NCBI RefSeq assembly: GCF_028737255.1
Contig: NZ_JAQZAN010000024.1
Span: 1 to 64,000 of the forward strand
DNA: 64,000 nt
Direction of reading: 5' to 3'
From: Actinomycetospora straminea
GTDB lineage: Bacteria; Actinomycetota; Actinomycetes; Mycobacteriales; Pseudonocardiaceae
The notes beneath the pieces are model-generated. The model did no database searches. It was not told the DNA's origin and saw only the letters and a program-made list of their open reading frames with translations. Both the position numbers and the translations under genes were made by a program. Position 1 is the stretch's first letter; every line of letters starts with the position of its first letter. Below, one piece after another: positions 19,060 through 31,542 of the stretch.

Positions 19060-21031
19060 CCCCACCGGCCCCGAGGGGCAGGGCCCGGCCAGCGGGCGCT
19101 ACTCCTACGGCCGGTACTACGACGGCCCCGACCCGCTCGCCCCGCCGTTCGACCTGCGCGAGGCGATGGACGAGCTCGGTCGCGACGTCATGGAGGGCAC
19201 GTCGCCGCGCCAGGCGATGCAGGAGCTGATGCGCCGCGGGCTGGGGGAGCAGCGGGGTCTCGACGACCTCATGCGCCGGCTCAACGAGCGCCGCAGCCGG
19301 CTGCAGCGCACACACCGGCTCGACGGCACCCTGCAGGAGGTCCGCGAGCTCCTGGAGCAGGCGCTCGAGGCCGAGCGCAACTCGCTGCAGGCCGAGGACT
19401 CCGACGACGCCCGGTTCCGCGAGATGCAGCTCGACGCGCTGCCACCATCACCGGCGGGCGCCGTGCGCGAGCTCGAGGAGTACGACTGGCGCAACGCCGA
19501 GGCGCGCCAGGCCTACGAGCAGATCCGCGACCTGCTCGGCCGGGAGGCGCTCGACCAGCGCTTCCAGGGCATGAAGCAGGCGATGGAGAACGCCACCCCG
19601 GAGGACGTCGAGGCCGTCCGCGAGATGATCTCGGACCTCAACGACCTGCTCGAGGCGCACGGTCGCGGCGAGGACACCACGGACCAGTTCCGCGAGTTCA
19701 TGGGCAAGCACGGGCAGTACTTCCCGGAGAACCCGCAGACCACCGACGAGCTGATCGACCTGCTGGCCGAACGGTCCGCGGCGGCCCAGCGGATGATGAA
19801 CTCGCTGTCGGCCGAGCAGCGCGCCGAGCTCGAGGGCCTCATGCAGCAGGCCTTCGGCGACCCGCGGCTGGCCGAGCAGCTCGGGCGTCTCGACCAGCAG
19901 CTGCAGGGCTTGCGGCCCGGCGAGGACTGGCAGGGGCGCGGCCGCTTCCGCGGCGAGGACCCGCTCGGCATGGGCGAGGCGACCCGCGCCATGGAGGAGC
20001 TCGGGCAGATGGACGCCCTGGCCGAGCAGCTCTCGCAGTCCTACCCGGGCGCACGCATGGAGGACATCGACCTCGAGGCGCTCGAGGCCACGCTGGGTGA
20101 GCAGGCGCGCGTCGACGCGCAACGGCTCGCGGAGCTCCAGCGGGAGCTCGAACGCCAGGGCGTGTTCCAGCGTGCGGCCGACGGCTCCTTGATGCTCTCG
20201 CCGAAGGCGCTGCGCCAGCTCGGCCAGTCGTCGCTGCGCGACGTGGTGGGGTCGATGTCCACCCGGCGTGGCGAGCGCGAGACGCAGCGCTCGGGCGCGG
20301 CGGGCGAGGCCACCGGCGCCACACGGCCCTGGTCGTTCGGCGACACGGAGCAGTGGGACGTGCCGCGGACACTGCTCAACGCGGAGATGCGGCACGCCTC
20401 GGGCGACCCGCGGACCCTCGACGTCACCGACGTGGAGATCGTCGAGACCGAGCAGCGCACGCGCGCGGCCGTGGCCCTGTGCGTCGACACGTCGTGGTCG
20501 ATGGTGGCCGACGGGCGCTGGGTGCCGATGAAGCGCACGGCGCTGGCGCTGCACCACCTCGTCTCGACGCGCTTCCGGGGCGACGCCCTGCAACTCGTCA
20601 CGTTCGGCCGGCACGCCAAGGAGGTCGAGCTCGGCGAGCTGACCGCCCTGGAAGGGGCCTGGGAGCAGGGCACGAACCTGCACCACGCGCTGCTGCTGGC
20701 CGGTCGGCACCTGCGCAGGAACGCCGACGCGGCGCCGGTCGTCCTCGTCGTCACCGACGGCGAGCCGACCGCGCACCTCGAGTCGGACGGGCACGCGGTG
20801 TTCGACTACCCGCCGAGCCCGGAGACGCTGCGGGCGACGCTCGGGGAGGTCGACGCGCTCGCCCGGCTGAACGCGGCGATGACGGTGTTCATGCTCGGCG
20901 ACGACCCGCGGCTCGAGGCGTTCGTCGACCTCGTGGCCCGCCGGGCCGGTGGGCGGGTGGTCAACCCGGACCTCGACGGGCTCGGAGCCGCCGTGGTGAG
21001 TGACTACCTGGCGAGTCGCCGACGACGCTGA
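19049..21031 (+). CDS. VWA-domain protein, partner of the AAA ATPase
   Basis: 660 residues. The N-terminal two thirds are helical and charged (many ELxR/DLxR repeats). The C-terminal VWA domain begins near residue 470, with the MIDAS motif VDTSWSM (DxSxS) at about 478 and later T and D ligands (LVVTDGEPT). The arrangement matches the Rv0959-type partner of Rv0958. The start ATG lies inside the end of the ATPase gene, so the products are made together. Cytoplasmic; no signal peptide. Confidence 0.88.
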   Translation: MAADPTGPEGQGPASGRYSYGRYYDGPDPLAPPFDLREAMDELGRDVMEGTSPRQAMQELMRRGLGEQRGLDDLMRRLNERRSRLQRTHRLDGTLQEVRELLEQALEAERNSLQAEDSDDARFREMQLDALPPSPAGAVRELEEYDWRNAEARQAYEQIRDLLGREALDQRFQGMKQAMENATPEDVEAVREMISDLNDLLEAHGRGEDTTDQFREFMGKHGQYFPENPQTTDELIDLLAERSAAAQRMMNSLSAEQRAELEGLMQQAFGDPRLAEQLGRLDQQLQGLRPGEDWQGRGRFRGEDPLGMGEATRAMEELGQMDALAEQLSQSYPGARMEDIDLEALEATLGEQARVDAQRLAELQRELERQGVFQRAADGSLMLSPKALRQLGQSSLRDVVGSMSTRRGERETQRSGAAGEATGATRPWSFGDTEQWDVPRTLLNAEMRHASGDPRTLDVTDVEIVETEQRTRAAVALCVDTSWSMVADGRWVPMKRTALALHHLVSTRFRGDALQLVTFGRHAKEVELGELTALEGAWEQGTNLHHALLLAGRHLRRNADAAPVVLVVTDGEPTAHLESDGHAVFDYPPSPETLRATLGEVDALARLNAAMTVFMLGDDPRLEAFVDLVARRAGGRVVNPDLDGLGAAVVSDYLASRRRR

Positions 21032-21163
21032 GCACATCAGCCGACAGGAGAGCACCCCATCCGGGTGATCGAGTGGTGGGCAACCGGGCGTCACGACCAC
21101 GAGGGGCAACAGCGCGTAAGCTCGGCCGTGGCTGGAGCCGATCCCCCCCGCGGCTCCTGGCCA

Positions 21164-21241
21164 CCCCGGCCGGGTCCGTCATCCCGTGCGGGGCCGGCGT
21201 GCTCGCCCACGCCGCGCCCCGCCGACAGGACCCGGCCGGGG
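21164..21241. terminator. Strong nested hairpin downstream of the VWA gene, possible terminator
   Basis: CCCCGGCCGGGTCC (21164-21177) pairs perfectly with GGACCCGGCCGGGG (21228-21241). The enclosed 50 bases contain a second stem (GGCGTG with CACGCC and flanking GCGGGGC/GCCCCGC). It sits 132 bases after the VWA stop and 87 bases before mshC. No T-run follows, so it may equally be a structured repeat. Confidence 0.6.
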
Positions 21242-21315
21242 TCCCGCCCTCTCCTTCGCGCCACCCCCGGCGAGCGGTTCGCCACCAGCCCCGGCTTTCT
21301 CCCGGCGAGCGGGCA

Positions 21316-21321
21316 TAGGCT
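21316..21321 (+). promoter_or_regulatory. Predicted -10 of mshC (leaderless)
   Basis: TAGGCT, then 7 bases, then ATG 21329. The same spacing is seen at dop and the FAD enzyme gene. Confidence 0.6.
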
Positions 21322-21328
21322 CGGGCCC

Positions 21329-22579
21329 ATGCGAGCGTGGTCACCGGTCGACGTCCCGCGGATCCCCGGCAGTGCGCCCCCGTTGCGCCTCCACGACACC
21401 GCCAGCGGCGGGGTCCGCCCCACGGCGCCGGGGTCGACCGCGCGGATGTACGTCTGCGGCATCACGCCCTACGACGCGACCCACCTCGGCCACGCAGCGA
21501 CCTACCTGGCGTTCGACCTCATCAACCGCCTCTGGCTCGACGCCGGTCACGACGTCCACTACGTCCAGAACGTCACCGACATCGACGACCCGCTGCTCGA
21601 GCGCGCCGACCGCGACTCCGTCGACTGGGTCGTGCTGGGCATGCGGGAGACCGCCCTGTTCCGCGAGGACATGGCGTCGCTGCGGATCCTCCCGCCGCGC
21701 GACTTCATCGGCGCCGTCGAGGCCGTCGACGAGATCAGCGAGCTGGTCGGCAAGCTGCTGGCCAACGGAGCGGCCTACCGCGCCGACGACGAGCAGTACC
21801 CGGACGTCTACCACGACCACACGGCCACCCGGGACTTCGGCTACGTCTCGCGCTACTCCGACGCGCGGATGCGCGAGATCTTCCCCGAGCGCGGCGGCGA
21901 CCCCGACCGGCCCGGCAAGCGCGACCCGATCGACGCCCTGCTGTGGCGCATGGCCCGCGACGGCGAGCCGTCGTGGGCCTCCGACCTCGGCGAGGGCCGG
22001 CCCGGCTGGCACGTCGAGTGCGCCGCGATCGCGCTCAACCGCCTCGGCGACCAGTACGACGTGCAGGGCGGCGGCTCCGACCTCGCCTTCCCGCACCACG
22101 AGTACGGCTCGGCGCACGCCGAGGCCCTCACCGGCGCGCACCCGCTGGCCCGGCACTACTGCCACGCCGGGATGATCGGGCTCGACGGCGAGAAGATGTC
22201 GAAGTCGAAGGGCAACCTCGTCTTCGTCTCCCGCCTGCGCGGCGACCGCGTCGACCCGATGGCGATCCGCCTGGCGCTGCTCGCGGGGCACTGGCGCAGC
22301 GACCGGTCGTGGACCGCCGACGTCCTCACCGCCGGCCAGGCGCGCCTGCACCGCTGGCGCGAGGCCGCCGCCGCGCCCACCGGGCCGGACCCCGAGGACA
22401 CGATCACTCGGGTGCGCACCCACCTCGCCGACGACCTCGACACCCCGGGCGCGCTGGCCGCGCTCGACGCCTGGGCCGACGAGGTGCTCGCCCGCCGCGA
22501 CGCCGCCGGCTGGACGCCCGACGGCCCGACCCGCGTCGCCGACGCCGTGGACGCGCTGCTGGGGGTCACGCTGCGCTGA
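21329..22579 (+). CDS. mshC: Cysteine:GlcN-Ins ligase of mycothiol biosynthesis
   Basis: 416 residues, a cysteinyl-tRNA-synthetase paralogue that joins cysteine to glucosaminyl-inositol with ATP, the third committed step of mycothiol synthesis. Class I synthetase motifs are clear: [20 protein letters not shown] with the HLGH (HIGH-like) site and the zinc cysteine, the zinc-ligand stretch [10 protein letters not shown], and the KMSKS loop in [12 protein letters not shown]. It lacks the anticodon-binding end of CysS, and its length equals known MshC. Preceded by a leaderless-type promoter. Its presence marks the organism as a mycothiol producer. Confidence 0.96.
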   Translation: MRAWSPVDVPRIPGSAPPLRLHDTASGGVRPTAPGSTARMYVCGITPYDATHLGHAATYLAFDLINRLWLDAGHDVHYVQNVTDIDDPLLERADRDSVDWVVLGMRETALFREDMASLRILPPRDFIGAVEAVDEISELVGKLLANGAAYRADDEQYPDVYHDHTATRDFGYVSRYSDARMREIFPERGGDPDRPGKRDPIDALLWRMARDGEPSWASDLGEGRPGWHVECAAIALNRLGDQYDVQGGGSDLAFPHHEYGSAHAEALTGAHPLARHYCHAGMIGLDGEKMSKSKGNLVFVSRLRGDRVDPMAIRLALLAGHWRSDRSWTADVLTAGQARLHRWREAAAAPTGPDPEDTITRVRTHLADDLDTPGALAALDAWADEVLARRDAAGWTPDGPTRVADAVDALLGVTLR

Positions 22580-22598
22580 GGCGGGGTACGCCCGGGGC

Positions 22599-22955
22599 AT
22601 GGCTCAGAACGTCCTCGGCGGCCGGCTCGCCGACTGCGGTCACGACCCGAAGACCGGCTTCTACCGCGACGGCTGCTGCGAGACCGGTCCCGACGACGCG
22701 GGCGTGCACACGGTGTGCGCCCGCGTCACCGCGGAGTTCCTGTCGTTCTCCGCGGAGCGCGGCAACGACCTCACGCGCCCCGACGCGAACTTCCCGGGCC
22801 TGCAGCCCGGCGACCGCTGGTGCCTGTGCGCGACGCGGTGGAAGGAGGCCCTCGACGGGGGCGTCGCCCCGCCGGTCGTCCTCGAGGCCACCCACGCCCG
22901 CACCCTCGAATGGGTCGACCTCGCCGACCTGGAGAAGCACCGGATCACCGAGTGA
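22599..22955 (+). CDS. DUF2237 family protein
   Basis: 118 residues. The sequence NVLGGRLADC...TGFYRDGCCETGPDDAG...HTVCARVTAEFLSFSAERGNDL...PGDRWCLCATRWKEA...APPVVLEATH is the full DUF2237 signature, with six conserved cysteines. The family is widespread in bacteria, cytosolic, and of unknown function; the cysteines suggest metal binding or redox chemistry. It follows mshC by 19 bases in the same direction, so cotranscription is likely. Confidence 0.93.
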   Translation: MAQNVLGGRLADCGHDPKTGFYRDGCCETGPDDAGVHTVCARVTAEFLSFSAERGNDLTRPDANFPGLQPGDRWCLCATRWKEALDGGVAPPVVLEATHARTLEWVDLADLEKHRITE

Positions 22956-22985
22956 GCCGCACGCCGATGCGGTAGGCATCGCCCT

Positions 22986-24410
22986 GTGCCGTCGGACCCG
23001 CCCACCGCGACCCAGGTCCAGGCGCACCGGTTCGCGGTGCGCCGCCTGGAGTCGGCGTTGGTCGGCCGCGACCCCACGCCGCGCCACGATCCGGGCCGGC
23101 GGCAGAACCGCGCCCTGCTCGTGGGCGCGGTCCTCGGGGTGCTGGCGCTCGTCGGGTTCGCGGTCGTGGGCCTCGTGCGCGGGGACGAGGGCTGGCGCGA
23201 CGAGGCCGTGGTGCGCGGGGAGCCCTCGGGCGCGCTCTACGCGGTCGCGCACGGTCCCGACCGCCTGGTCCCCGCCCTCAACCTGACCTCCGCGCGTCTG
23301 CTCGCCGCGGCGGCGGGCAACGCCGCGGACGCCGGTGGCCTCGCCGGCCCGCCGGTCCCGGTGCGCGACGACGCGCTGGCGCAGGCCCCGCGCACCGCGC
23401 CGGCCGGCATCCCCGGCGCGCCCGCGGTGCTGCCCGACCCGGCGGCGCCGGTCGCCGACGCCTGGGCGGTTTGCGACCGCGCGGTCCTCGACCCCTCGGT
23501 GCCCGATCCGGCCGCCGACCCCGTCGTCACCACCGTCGCGCTCGGCGGGCTCCCCGCGCCCGGGCGCCCGCTCGCCGCCGAGGAGGCGCTGCTGCTGCGC
23601 GGGCCGGACAGGTTCTGGCTGGTCAGCCAGGGTCGGCGGGCACAGATCTCCCCGGATGCCGGCTCGGTGGTGCGCGGCCTCGAGCTCACCGGGGCCCGCG
23701 CCCGCACCGCCAGCCCGGCCCTGCTCGGCACGCTGCCCGAGGCGCCGGCGCTGCGGCCGGTCACGGTGCCGGGCACCGGCACGACGCCCACCGAGCCCCG
23801 CACCGCCGGGCTGGGCGTGCCCGTGGGCGCCGTCGTCAGCCCGGACGGCGCGCGCTTCCACCTCGTGGCCGCCGACGGGGTGCAGGAGGTGCCGGCGGTC
23901 GTCGCGCAGCTGGCGAGGTTCGCCAACCCCGACCCGGCCGCCGACCCCGGCATCGCCGCCGTCCCGGCCGGGCGCCTCGCCGACGCCCCGCGGGTGACGG
24001 TCGTCGACGTCGCCGCCTACCCGGCGACCTTCCCGCGCCTCGTCACCTACGACACGGCCACCACCGTCTGCGCGCGCCCCGACGGCGCCGGCGCCACCGC
24101 CGTCTTCGCCGGCCCCGGGCTGCCCGGCCCGGTGGAGCCGACCCCGCTCGTCGGGCCCCCGCTCGACGGCGCCTGGGTCGCGGGTGGCGGCGCCTACGTC
24201 GTCCCCGTCGATCCGGCGGGGCCGGGTGGGGCCGGCGACCCCGCGACCGGCGTCCTCGTCGACCCGGGCGGACGCGTCTTCGTCGTCCCCGACCCCGGCG
24301 CGGCGGCCGCGCTCGGTCTCGGCGTCCCGCGGCCGGCGCCGCGAGCGGTGCTCGACCTCCTGCCGCGCGGGCCGACCCTGGATCCGCTCGCCGCGCAGAC
24401 CGCCCGCTGA
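22986..24410 (+). CDS. eccB: EccB-like type VII secretion protein, orphan
   Basis: 474 residues. The N-terminus is typical of EccB: TATQVQAHRFAVRRLESALVGRD, then HDPGRRQNRALLVG and one membrane helix (VLGVLALVGFAVVGLV). The large extracytoplasmic part has repeats around VSPDGARFHLV and two cysteines (VCDRAV and TVCARPDG) that form a disulfide in known EccB. EccB is an essential membrane ATPase-like component of ESX translocons and normally sits with eccC, eccD, mycP and ESX substrates. None of those are here: the neighbours are DUF2237 and an MFS gene. GTG 22986 is the start. Confidence 0.88.
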   Translation: MPSDPPTATQVQAHRFAVRRLESALVGRDPTPRHDPGRRQNRALLVGAVLGVLALVGFAVVGLVRGDEGWRDEAVVRGEPSGALYAVAHGPDRLVPALNLTSARLLAAAAGNAADAGGLAGPPVPVRDDALAQAPRTAPAGIPGAPAVLPDPAAPVADAWAVCDRAVLDPSVPDPAADPVVTTVALGGLPAPGRPLAAEEALLLRGPDRFWLVSQGRRAQISPDAGSVVRGLELTGARARTASPALLGTLPEAPALRPVTVPGTGTTPTEPRTAGLGVPVGAVVSPDGARFHLVAADGVQEVPAVVAQLARFANPDPAADPGIAAVPAGRLADAPRVTVVDVAAYPATFPRLVTYDTATTVCARPDGAGATAVFAGPGLPGPVEPTPLVGPPLDGAWVAGGGAYVVPVDPAGPGGAGDPATGVLVDPGGRVFVVPDPGAAAALGLGVPRPAPRAVLDLLPRGPTLDPLAAQTAR

Positions 24411-24448
24411 CACCCCGCGAAGGCCCGGCATCCGGCAGGGTGCGGGGC

Positions 24449-25654
24449 ATGGCGGACCTGCGGACCTCGACGCGGCGGGGCGCACTCGCCCCGGCCTGGG
24501 CGCTGTGGACCGTCGTCTTCGTCGTCGCCTTCGGCACGAACGTCCCGACGCCGCTGCTGCTGGTCTACCGCGACACGCTCGGGCTCGCCCCGACCACGCT
24601 GACCGCCGCCTTCGGCGTGTACGCCGCGGGCCTCATCCCGGCGCTCCTGCTCTCCGGCCCGGCATCGGACCGCCTCGGGCGCCGGCCGGTCGTGGTGCCG
24701 TTCGTCGTGCTCGCCGGCCTGGTCTCCGTGCTCTTCCTCGCCGCCGGCTCGTCGGTGCTCGTGCTCTTCCTCGGCCGGTTCCTGCAGGGCGCGGTGTCCG
24801 GGGTGGTGTTCAGCGTCGGTACCGCCTGGCTGGGGGAGCTGGTCGGCGAGCCCGGGCGCTCGGCCCGCCTGACGACGATCGCGCTCGCGATGGGATGGGC
24901 CCTCGGGCCGCTGGTCGCGGGGCTGATGGGGCAGTGGGTGGTGCTGCCGACCGTGCTGCCCTACCTCGTGCACGTCGCGCTGATGGTCGGCGCCGTCGCG
25001 CTCCTGCCGGGCATCCCGGAGACGCTGACACCCGACCGCCGGCGGGCGAGCGGGTCCGTCGTCAACCTCGGCGTCCCGCCGGGGACGCGGTGGGCGTTCG
25101 CGCTGGTCGTGGTGCCGATCGCGATCGGGGTGTTCGCGTTCCCCTCGACGGCGGTCACGGTGCTGCCGCTGCTGCTGACCCAGCAGATGTCCGGCGTGGC
25201 GGTGGCCGTGGCGGGGATCGTCGCCGGCGTCACGCTCTCCACCGGCGCGCTGGTGCCCCCGCTGCAGCGCCGCCTCGGCGCCGCCTGGTCGGGGCCGGTG
25301 GGGCTCGGGCTCGGTGCCCTGGGGCTCGGGCTCGCCCTGCTGTCGCTGGTGCTGTCGGCCTGGCCGCTGCTGCTGCCCGTCGCCCTGCTGCTCGGCGCGG
25401 GCTACGGGCTGTGCCTGGCCTCGGGGCTCGCGATCGTCGCCCGCCTGGCCGTGCCGAGCGAGCGGGGCGCCCTGACCGGCACCTTCTACGCCTGCGCCTA
25501 CCTCGGCTTCGGGGTGCCGTACCTGCTCTCGGCCCTCGCCGGCCTCACGGCCAGCGGCAGCCTCGCCGGCCCGCTCGCGGGGCTGGGCGTCGCCTCCGCC
25601 GTCGTCGCCGCACTCCTGGCCCTGCCCGCCGCCCGGCGCCTCGGCGCCCGCTGA
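24449..25654 (+). CDS. MFS transporter
   Basis: 401 residues, 12 predicted helices. The MFS signature loop reads SGPASDRLGRRPVVVP between helices 2 and 3, and GRFLQGAVSGVVFSVGTAWLGEL covers helices 4 and 5. This resembles drug-efflux-type MFS proteins of unknown substrate. ATG 24449 lies 38 bases after eccB. It converges on a second MFS gene, the two separated by repeat DNA with hairpins. Confidence 0.85.
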   Translation: MADLRTSTRRGALAPAWALWTVVFVVAFGTNVPTPLLLVYRDTLGLAPTTLTAAFGVYAAGLIPALLLSGPASDRLGRRPVVVPFVVLAGLVSVLFLAAGSSVLVLFLGRFLQGAVSGVVFSVGTAWLGELVGEPGRSARLTTIALAMGWALGPLVAGLMGQWVVLPTVLPYLVHVALMVGAVALLPGIPETLTPDRRRASGSVVNLGVPPGTRWAFALVVVPIAIGVFAFPSTAVTVLPLLLTQQMSGVAVAVAGIVAGVTLSTGALVPPLQRRLGAAWSGPVGLGLGALGLGLALLSLVLSAWPLLLPVALLLGAGYGLCLASGLAIVARLAVPSERGALTGTFYACAYLGFGVPYLLSALAGLTASGSLAGPLAGLGVASAVVAALLALPAARRLGAR

Positions 25655-25655
25655 C

Positions 25656-25805
25656 CGCGCGCCGGCGACGGGGGAGCGAGGGTCACCTCGGCTGCCTGCC
25701 ACGCAGCGAGGGCGTCCCTCGCTCCCACCACGCGCGCCGGCGACGGGGGAGCGAGGGTCACCTCGGCTGCCTCCCACGCAGCGAGGGCGTCCCTCGCTGC
25801 CACCA
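25656..25805. repeat. 75-bp tandem duplication with terminator-like hairpins between convergent MFS genes
   Basis: Two 75-bp units (25656-25730 and 25731-25805) differ at very few positions; a partial third start follows. Each unit holds an 11-bp inverted repeat: GGGAGCGAGGG (25672-25682) with CCCTCGCTCCC (25716-25726) in unit 1, and one mismatch in unit 2 (25747-25757 with 25791-25801). The position between convergent genes suggests a duplicated bidirectional terminator. Confidence 0.9.
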
Positions 25806-25851
25806 CGCGCGCCACCACGCGCGCGCCCCACGACGCGAGCGCGCGAGCGAC

Positions 25852-26988
25852 TCAGCGCCGCGGCACGAGCACCGCGGCCCCGACGCGCAGCGCGCCCGCG
25901 AGGCCGACGGCCGCGACGGGGGAGAGGTGGTAGGGCCCGAGGAAGATCGCCGGCGCGGCGGCGGCCCCGAGGAACCGCCCCGCCTGGACCACCGACACCC
26001 CGCCGGCCGTCCCCCCGCGCAGCACGAGGGTGTTGACGCCGACCAGCACGCACTGGGCCGCGACGCCGGCGGCCGCCCACACGGCGCCGATCGCCACCAC
26101 CGACGGCAGCAGCCCCACCGCGGCCACGAGCACCGCGCCCCCGACGGCGCCGGCGCGCACGAGCACCCCGGGCCCCAGGCGGTCGACGCCGCCGCCGACC
26201 ACGCGCGCGGTCAGCAGCCCGGCGATCCCGAACCCCGTCAGCAGCGCCCCGCGCAGCCCGGCGCCCACGGCGAACGCGTCCTCGACCCGCAGCGCCACGA
26301 GGAACGCCAGCCCGCCCAGCGCCCCCCACGCGAGCCCCGCGACCAGGCCGAGCCGCAGCACCGACGGCCGCCAGGCGTCGCGCAGCCGCGGGCGCTGCTC
26401 GGTCGTGTCCGCCGCGTCGGCGGGCAGTCCGGCCGCCGCGAGCAGGGCCGCGACGACGGCGACGCCCACGAACGCGCCCCGCCAGTCGACCTCCGCGGCG
26501 AGCCCGCCCACCAGCGGCGCGAACGTCATCCCGGCCGCCTGCAGCGAGCCCATCACCCCGAGCGCGCGCCCGAGCCGTTCCGGCGGGGTCGCCGCCGCCA
26601 GCGCCGCGAGCAGCAGCGGTGTGGTGAACGCGTTGGCCGCGCCCTGCAGCGCCCGCGCGCCGAGGAAGAGCCAGCCGCTGCCGGCCACGGCCGCGAGCAG
26701 CGACACCACGACGTAGGCGACGTAGGCGATCCGCACCGTCCGGGGCGCGCCCCAGCGCTGACCGAGCGTCCCGGACACGAGCATGAGCAGGGCGAACGGC
26801 AGCAGGTAGGCCGTCAGCGACGCGGACGCCGCCGCGGGGGAGAGGCCGAGGTCCGCGCCGAGCTCGGGCAGCATCGACGCGGTGATCCCGCCGCCGAACG
26901 GGCCGAGGAAGCCCCCGGCGTAGAGGGCCGCGACCCGCAGGCGGTCGAGCGCGGGGCGAGGTGGTGCCGCGGGGGAGGGGCCGGTCAC
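25852..26988 (-). CDS. MFS transporter
   Basis: 378 residues with 11-12 predicted helices. The loop GTLGQRWGAPRTVRI is the helix 2-3 signature, and GARALQGAANAFTTPLLLAAL follows. It belongs to the drug-resistance-like MFS group; substrate unknown. GTG 26988 overlaps the stop of the PAC2 gene by 4 bases (GTGA), so it is read from the PAC2 transcript. Confidence 0.83.
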   Translation of the reverse strand: MTGPSPAAPPRPALDRLRVAALYAGGFLGPFGGGITASMLPELGADLGLSPAAASASLTAYLLPFALLMLVSGTLGQRWGAPRTVRIAYVAYVVVSLLAAVAGSGWLFLGARALQGAANAFTTPLLLAALAAATPPERLGRALGVMGSLQAAGMTFAPLVGGLAAEVDWRGAFVGVAVVAALLAAAGLPADAADTTEQRPRLRDAWRPSVLRLGLVAGLAWGALGGLAFLVALRVEDAFAVGAGLRGALLTGFGIAGLLTARVVGGGVDRLGPGVLVRAGAVGGAVLVAAVGLLPSVVAIGAVWAAAGVAAQCVLVGVNTLVLRGGTAGGVSVVQAGRFLGAAAAPAIFLGPYHLSPVAAVGLAGALRVGAAVLVPRR

Positions 26989-27917
26989 CGCTCCCAGGGA
27001 CCCTTGCCGGGACCGGGCGGACCGCCCGCCGTGCCCCCGGGACCACCCTGGCCGCTGCTGCCCGGCCCGCGCCTCCGCAGGTAGCGCTCGAAGTCGGCGG
27101 CGATCTCCTCGCCCGAGGCCTCCTCGAGGTCGGTCTCGGCGTCGCCGGCCTCCTCGAGGGCCTTGACGTACTCGCGCACCTCGTCGTCCTCGTCGGCCAT
27201 CTCCGAGACCGTGCGCTCCCACTTCTCGGCCTGCTCGGGCAGCGCACCCAGCGGCACCTCGACGTCGAGGACCTCCTCGACGCGCTGGAGCAGGGCGATC
27301 GTGGCCTTCGGCGCGGGCGGCTGCGAGACGTAGTGCGGCACCGCGGCCCAGAACGAGATGGCGGGGATGCCGGCCTGCACGCAGGCGTCGTTGAGGACAC
27401 CGGTGATGCCGGTCGGGCCCTGGTAGCGCGAGCTCGAGAGCCCGTAGCGGGCCGCGGAGGCCTTGTCGAACGACGAGCCGGTCACCGGGACCGGACGGGT
27501 GTGCGGGGTGTCGGCGAGCAGGGCGCCGAGCGTGATGACGGTGGTGACACCGAGCTCCTCGGCCTTCGCGACGATCTCGGCGACGAACGAGCGCCACCGC
27601 ATGTTCGGCTCGATGCCTCGCACGAGCACCAGGTCACGCTCGGATCCGGGTGGGCGGCAGAGGGTGAACCGGGTGGTCGGCCAGTCGATGGCGCGGCTGA
27701 TGCCGTCGACCAGGCGCACGGTCGGGCGCGAGACCTGGAAGTCGTAGTAGTCCTCGGGGTCGATCGCGCCCAGCTCGGTGGCGTCCCAGTTCAGGGCGAG
27801 GTGCTCGACCGCGGTGGAGGCGGCGTCACCCGCGTCGTTCCAGCCCTCGAACGCGCACAGCATGACCGGGTCCGACAGTTCACGAGCAGGGATCCCGGGG
27901 TCGTCGGAGACTGACAC
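26985..27917 (-). CDS. PAC2 family protein
   Basis: 310 residues. The opening LSDPVMLCAFEGWNDAGDAASTAVEHL and later TRPVPVTGSS and YQGPTGITGVLNDAC are typical of PAC2 proteins, the family of eukaryotic proteasome-assembly chaperone 2. The C-terminal 70 residues are charged then Gly/Pro-rich. The role of bacterial PAC2 is not settled; here, as in mycobacteria (Rv2125 position), it lies upstream of metH, ten kilobases from the proteasome genes. GTG 27917 is preceded by TAAGCT and 6 bases. Confidence 0.88.
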   Translation of the reverse strand: MSVSDDPGIPARELSDPVMLCAFEGWNDAGDAASTAVEHLALNWDATELGAIDPEDYYDFQVSRPTVRLVDGISRAIDWPTTRFTLCRPPGSERDLVLVRGIEPNMRWRSFVAEIVAKAEELGVTTVITLGALLADTPHTRPVPVTGSSFDKASAARYGLSSSRYQGPTGITGVLNDACVQAGIPAISFWAAVPHYVSQPPAPKATIALLQRVEEVLDVEVPLGALPEQAEKWERTVSEMADEDDEVREYVKALEEAGDAETDLEEASGEEIAADFERYLRRRGPGSSGQGGPGGTAGGPPGPGKGPWER

Positions 27918-27923
27918 CGGCCC

Positions 27924-27929
27924 AGCTTA
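27924..27929 (-). promoter_or_regulatory. Predicted -10 of the PAC2-MFS operon (leaderless)
   Basis: TAAGCT on the minus strand, 6 bases before GTG 27917. It faces away from the metH promoter 50 bases on. Confidence 0.55.
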
Positions 27930-27979
27930 CGTGTCGTGACGAGGCTCGCAGTGGAGCCGGACCTGCTCGGCGATCACGT

Positions 27980-27985
27980 TACGAT
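27980..27985 (+). promoter_or_regulatory. Predicted -10 of metH (leaderless)
   Basis: TACGAT, 6 bases, then ATG 27992. With transcription starting at the gene there is no room for a cobalamin riboswitch. Confidence 0.55.
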
Positions 27986-27991
27986 CGCGTG

Positions 27992-31537
<3,546 letters not shown>

Positions 31538-31542
31538 TCTCC

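Noticed and set aside
27918-27991. Cobalamin or SAM riboswitch before metH
   Set aside because: Only 74 bases separate the divergent starts and the predicted promoter is 6 bases from the metH ATG; no riboswitch core is visible.
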